Assembly: GCF_016616885.1 (NCBI RefSeq)
Contig: NZ_CP067102.1
Span: 496,001-560,000, forward strand
DNA: 64,000 nt
Direction: 5' to 3'
Source of the DNA: Bradyrhizobium diazoefficiens
Lineage (GTDB): Bacteria > Pseudomonadota > Alphaproteobacteria > Rhizobiales > Xanthobacteraceae
Shown here: piece after piece, positions 63,781 through 64,000 of the stretch
Layout: each line of letters opens with the position of its first letter
How positions within the stretch are numbered: the first letter of the stretch is position 1
Notes under the pieces: model-generated
The model's database searches: none
What the model saw: only the letters and a program-made list of their open reading frames with translations
Told to the model about the DNA's origin: nothing
Program-made: the position numbers and the translations under genes

Positions 63781-64000
63781 ATGGCGTCACTTAAAGACAT
63801 GCGGGTTCGCATCGCCTCGACCAAGGCGACGCAGAAGATCACCAAGGCCATGCAGATGGTCGCGGCGTCCAGATTGCGCCGCGCGCAGCAGGCGGCCGAG
63901 GCGGCGCGGCCCTATGCCGACAAGATGAGCGCGGTGATTTCCAATATCGCCAGCGCTGCTGCGGGCTCGCCCGGCGCGCCGCCGCTGCTGGCCGGCACCG
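63781..64000 (+). CDS. atpG: ATP synthase F1 gamma subunit, N-terminal part (runs off window)
   Basis: 73 codons to the window edge. [37 protein letters not shown] is the family N-terminal helix of the central stalk, followed by [17 protein letters not shown]. The frame is open to the end; partial only because of the window. Confidence 0.95.
   Translation, partial: MASLKDMRVRIASTKATQKITKAMQMVAASRLRRAQQAAEAARPYADKMSAVISNIASAAAGSPGAPPLLAGT

Overview
The window is chromosomal DNA from a GC-rich alphaproteobacterium, most likely Bradyrhizobium or a close relative. The evidence is the gene set and order (mdh-sucCDAB-lpdA, atpHAG, ffh-rpsP-rimM-trmD-rplS with leuC and leuD nearby, ccmABCDG beside acnA), the many short palindromic intergenic repeats, and sites resembling FixK/Crp, Irr and CtrA boxes. 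Almost everything is housekeeping; the accessory content is two copies of one insertion sequence and a set of dispersed palindromes. No tRNA, rRNA, CRISPR array or prophage was seen.

Layout. 1-5.8 kb: two identical, same-orientation IS701-type elements (the first cut by the window edge) flank a hexapeptide acyltransferase, two exported or membrane proteins of unknown function and asd. 5.8-10 kb: beta-carbonic anhydrase, a CitE-like lyase, a Crp/Fnr regulator, a DUF6455 protein and a DXD glycosyltransferase. 10-20 kb, minus strand: leuD, a minimal zincin, small exported proteins, leuC, rplS, trmD, a tandem pair of exported paralogues (one frameshifted), rimM, rpsP and ffh. 20-28.6 kb: MBL hydrolase, SIMPL and GyrI-like exported proteins, dapF-mtaB, a DUF2336 protein, an RluA-type synthase, ftsY and yciB. 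28.8-34.8 kb: cytochrome c maturation genes ccmG, ccmD, ccmC, ccmB and ccmA on the minus strand, divergent from acnA. 34.9-44.5 kb: DUF1223, DUF2794, GNAT, Bax-inhibitor-like protein, a large FtsX-type permease with its ATPase, arylesterase, thpR and zapE. 44.7-55.9 kb: TCA-cycle cluster mdh, sucC, DUF1579-like, sucD, sucA, sucB, SDR, lpdA and a membrane protein. 56-64 kb: DUF4337, xerC, priA, rlpA and the start of the F1-ATPase operon, with atpG running off the right edge.

How the parts fit. mdh, sucCD, sucAB, lpdA and acnA give most of the oxidative TCA cycle from citrate isomerisation and 2-oxoglutarate onward. The ccm genes supply heme export and thiol reduction for c-type cytochromes, and atpHAG starts the ATP synthase, so the window is weighted towards respiration. 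Regulatory candidates agree: an Irr-like box between ccmA and acnA, and FixK/Crp-like boxes before ccmC, the DUF6455 gene and the Crp/Fnr gene. No strongly novel multigene system was found. The observations most worth testing are the insertion of the IS at one position of a chromosomal palindrome, an orphan terminator implying an sRNA near 35.9 kb, the CtrA-like site in an AT-rich island upstream of rlpA, and the frameshifted duplicate inside the rimM-trmD operon.
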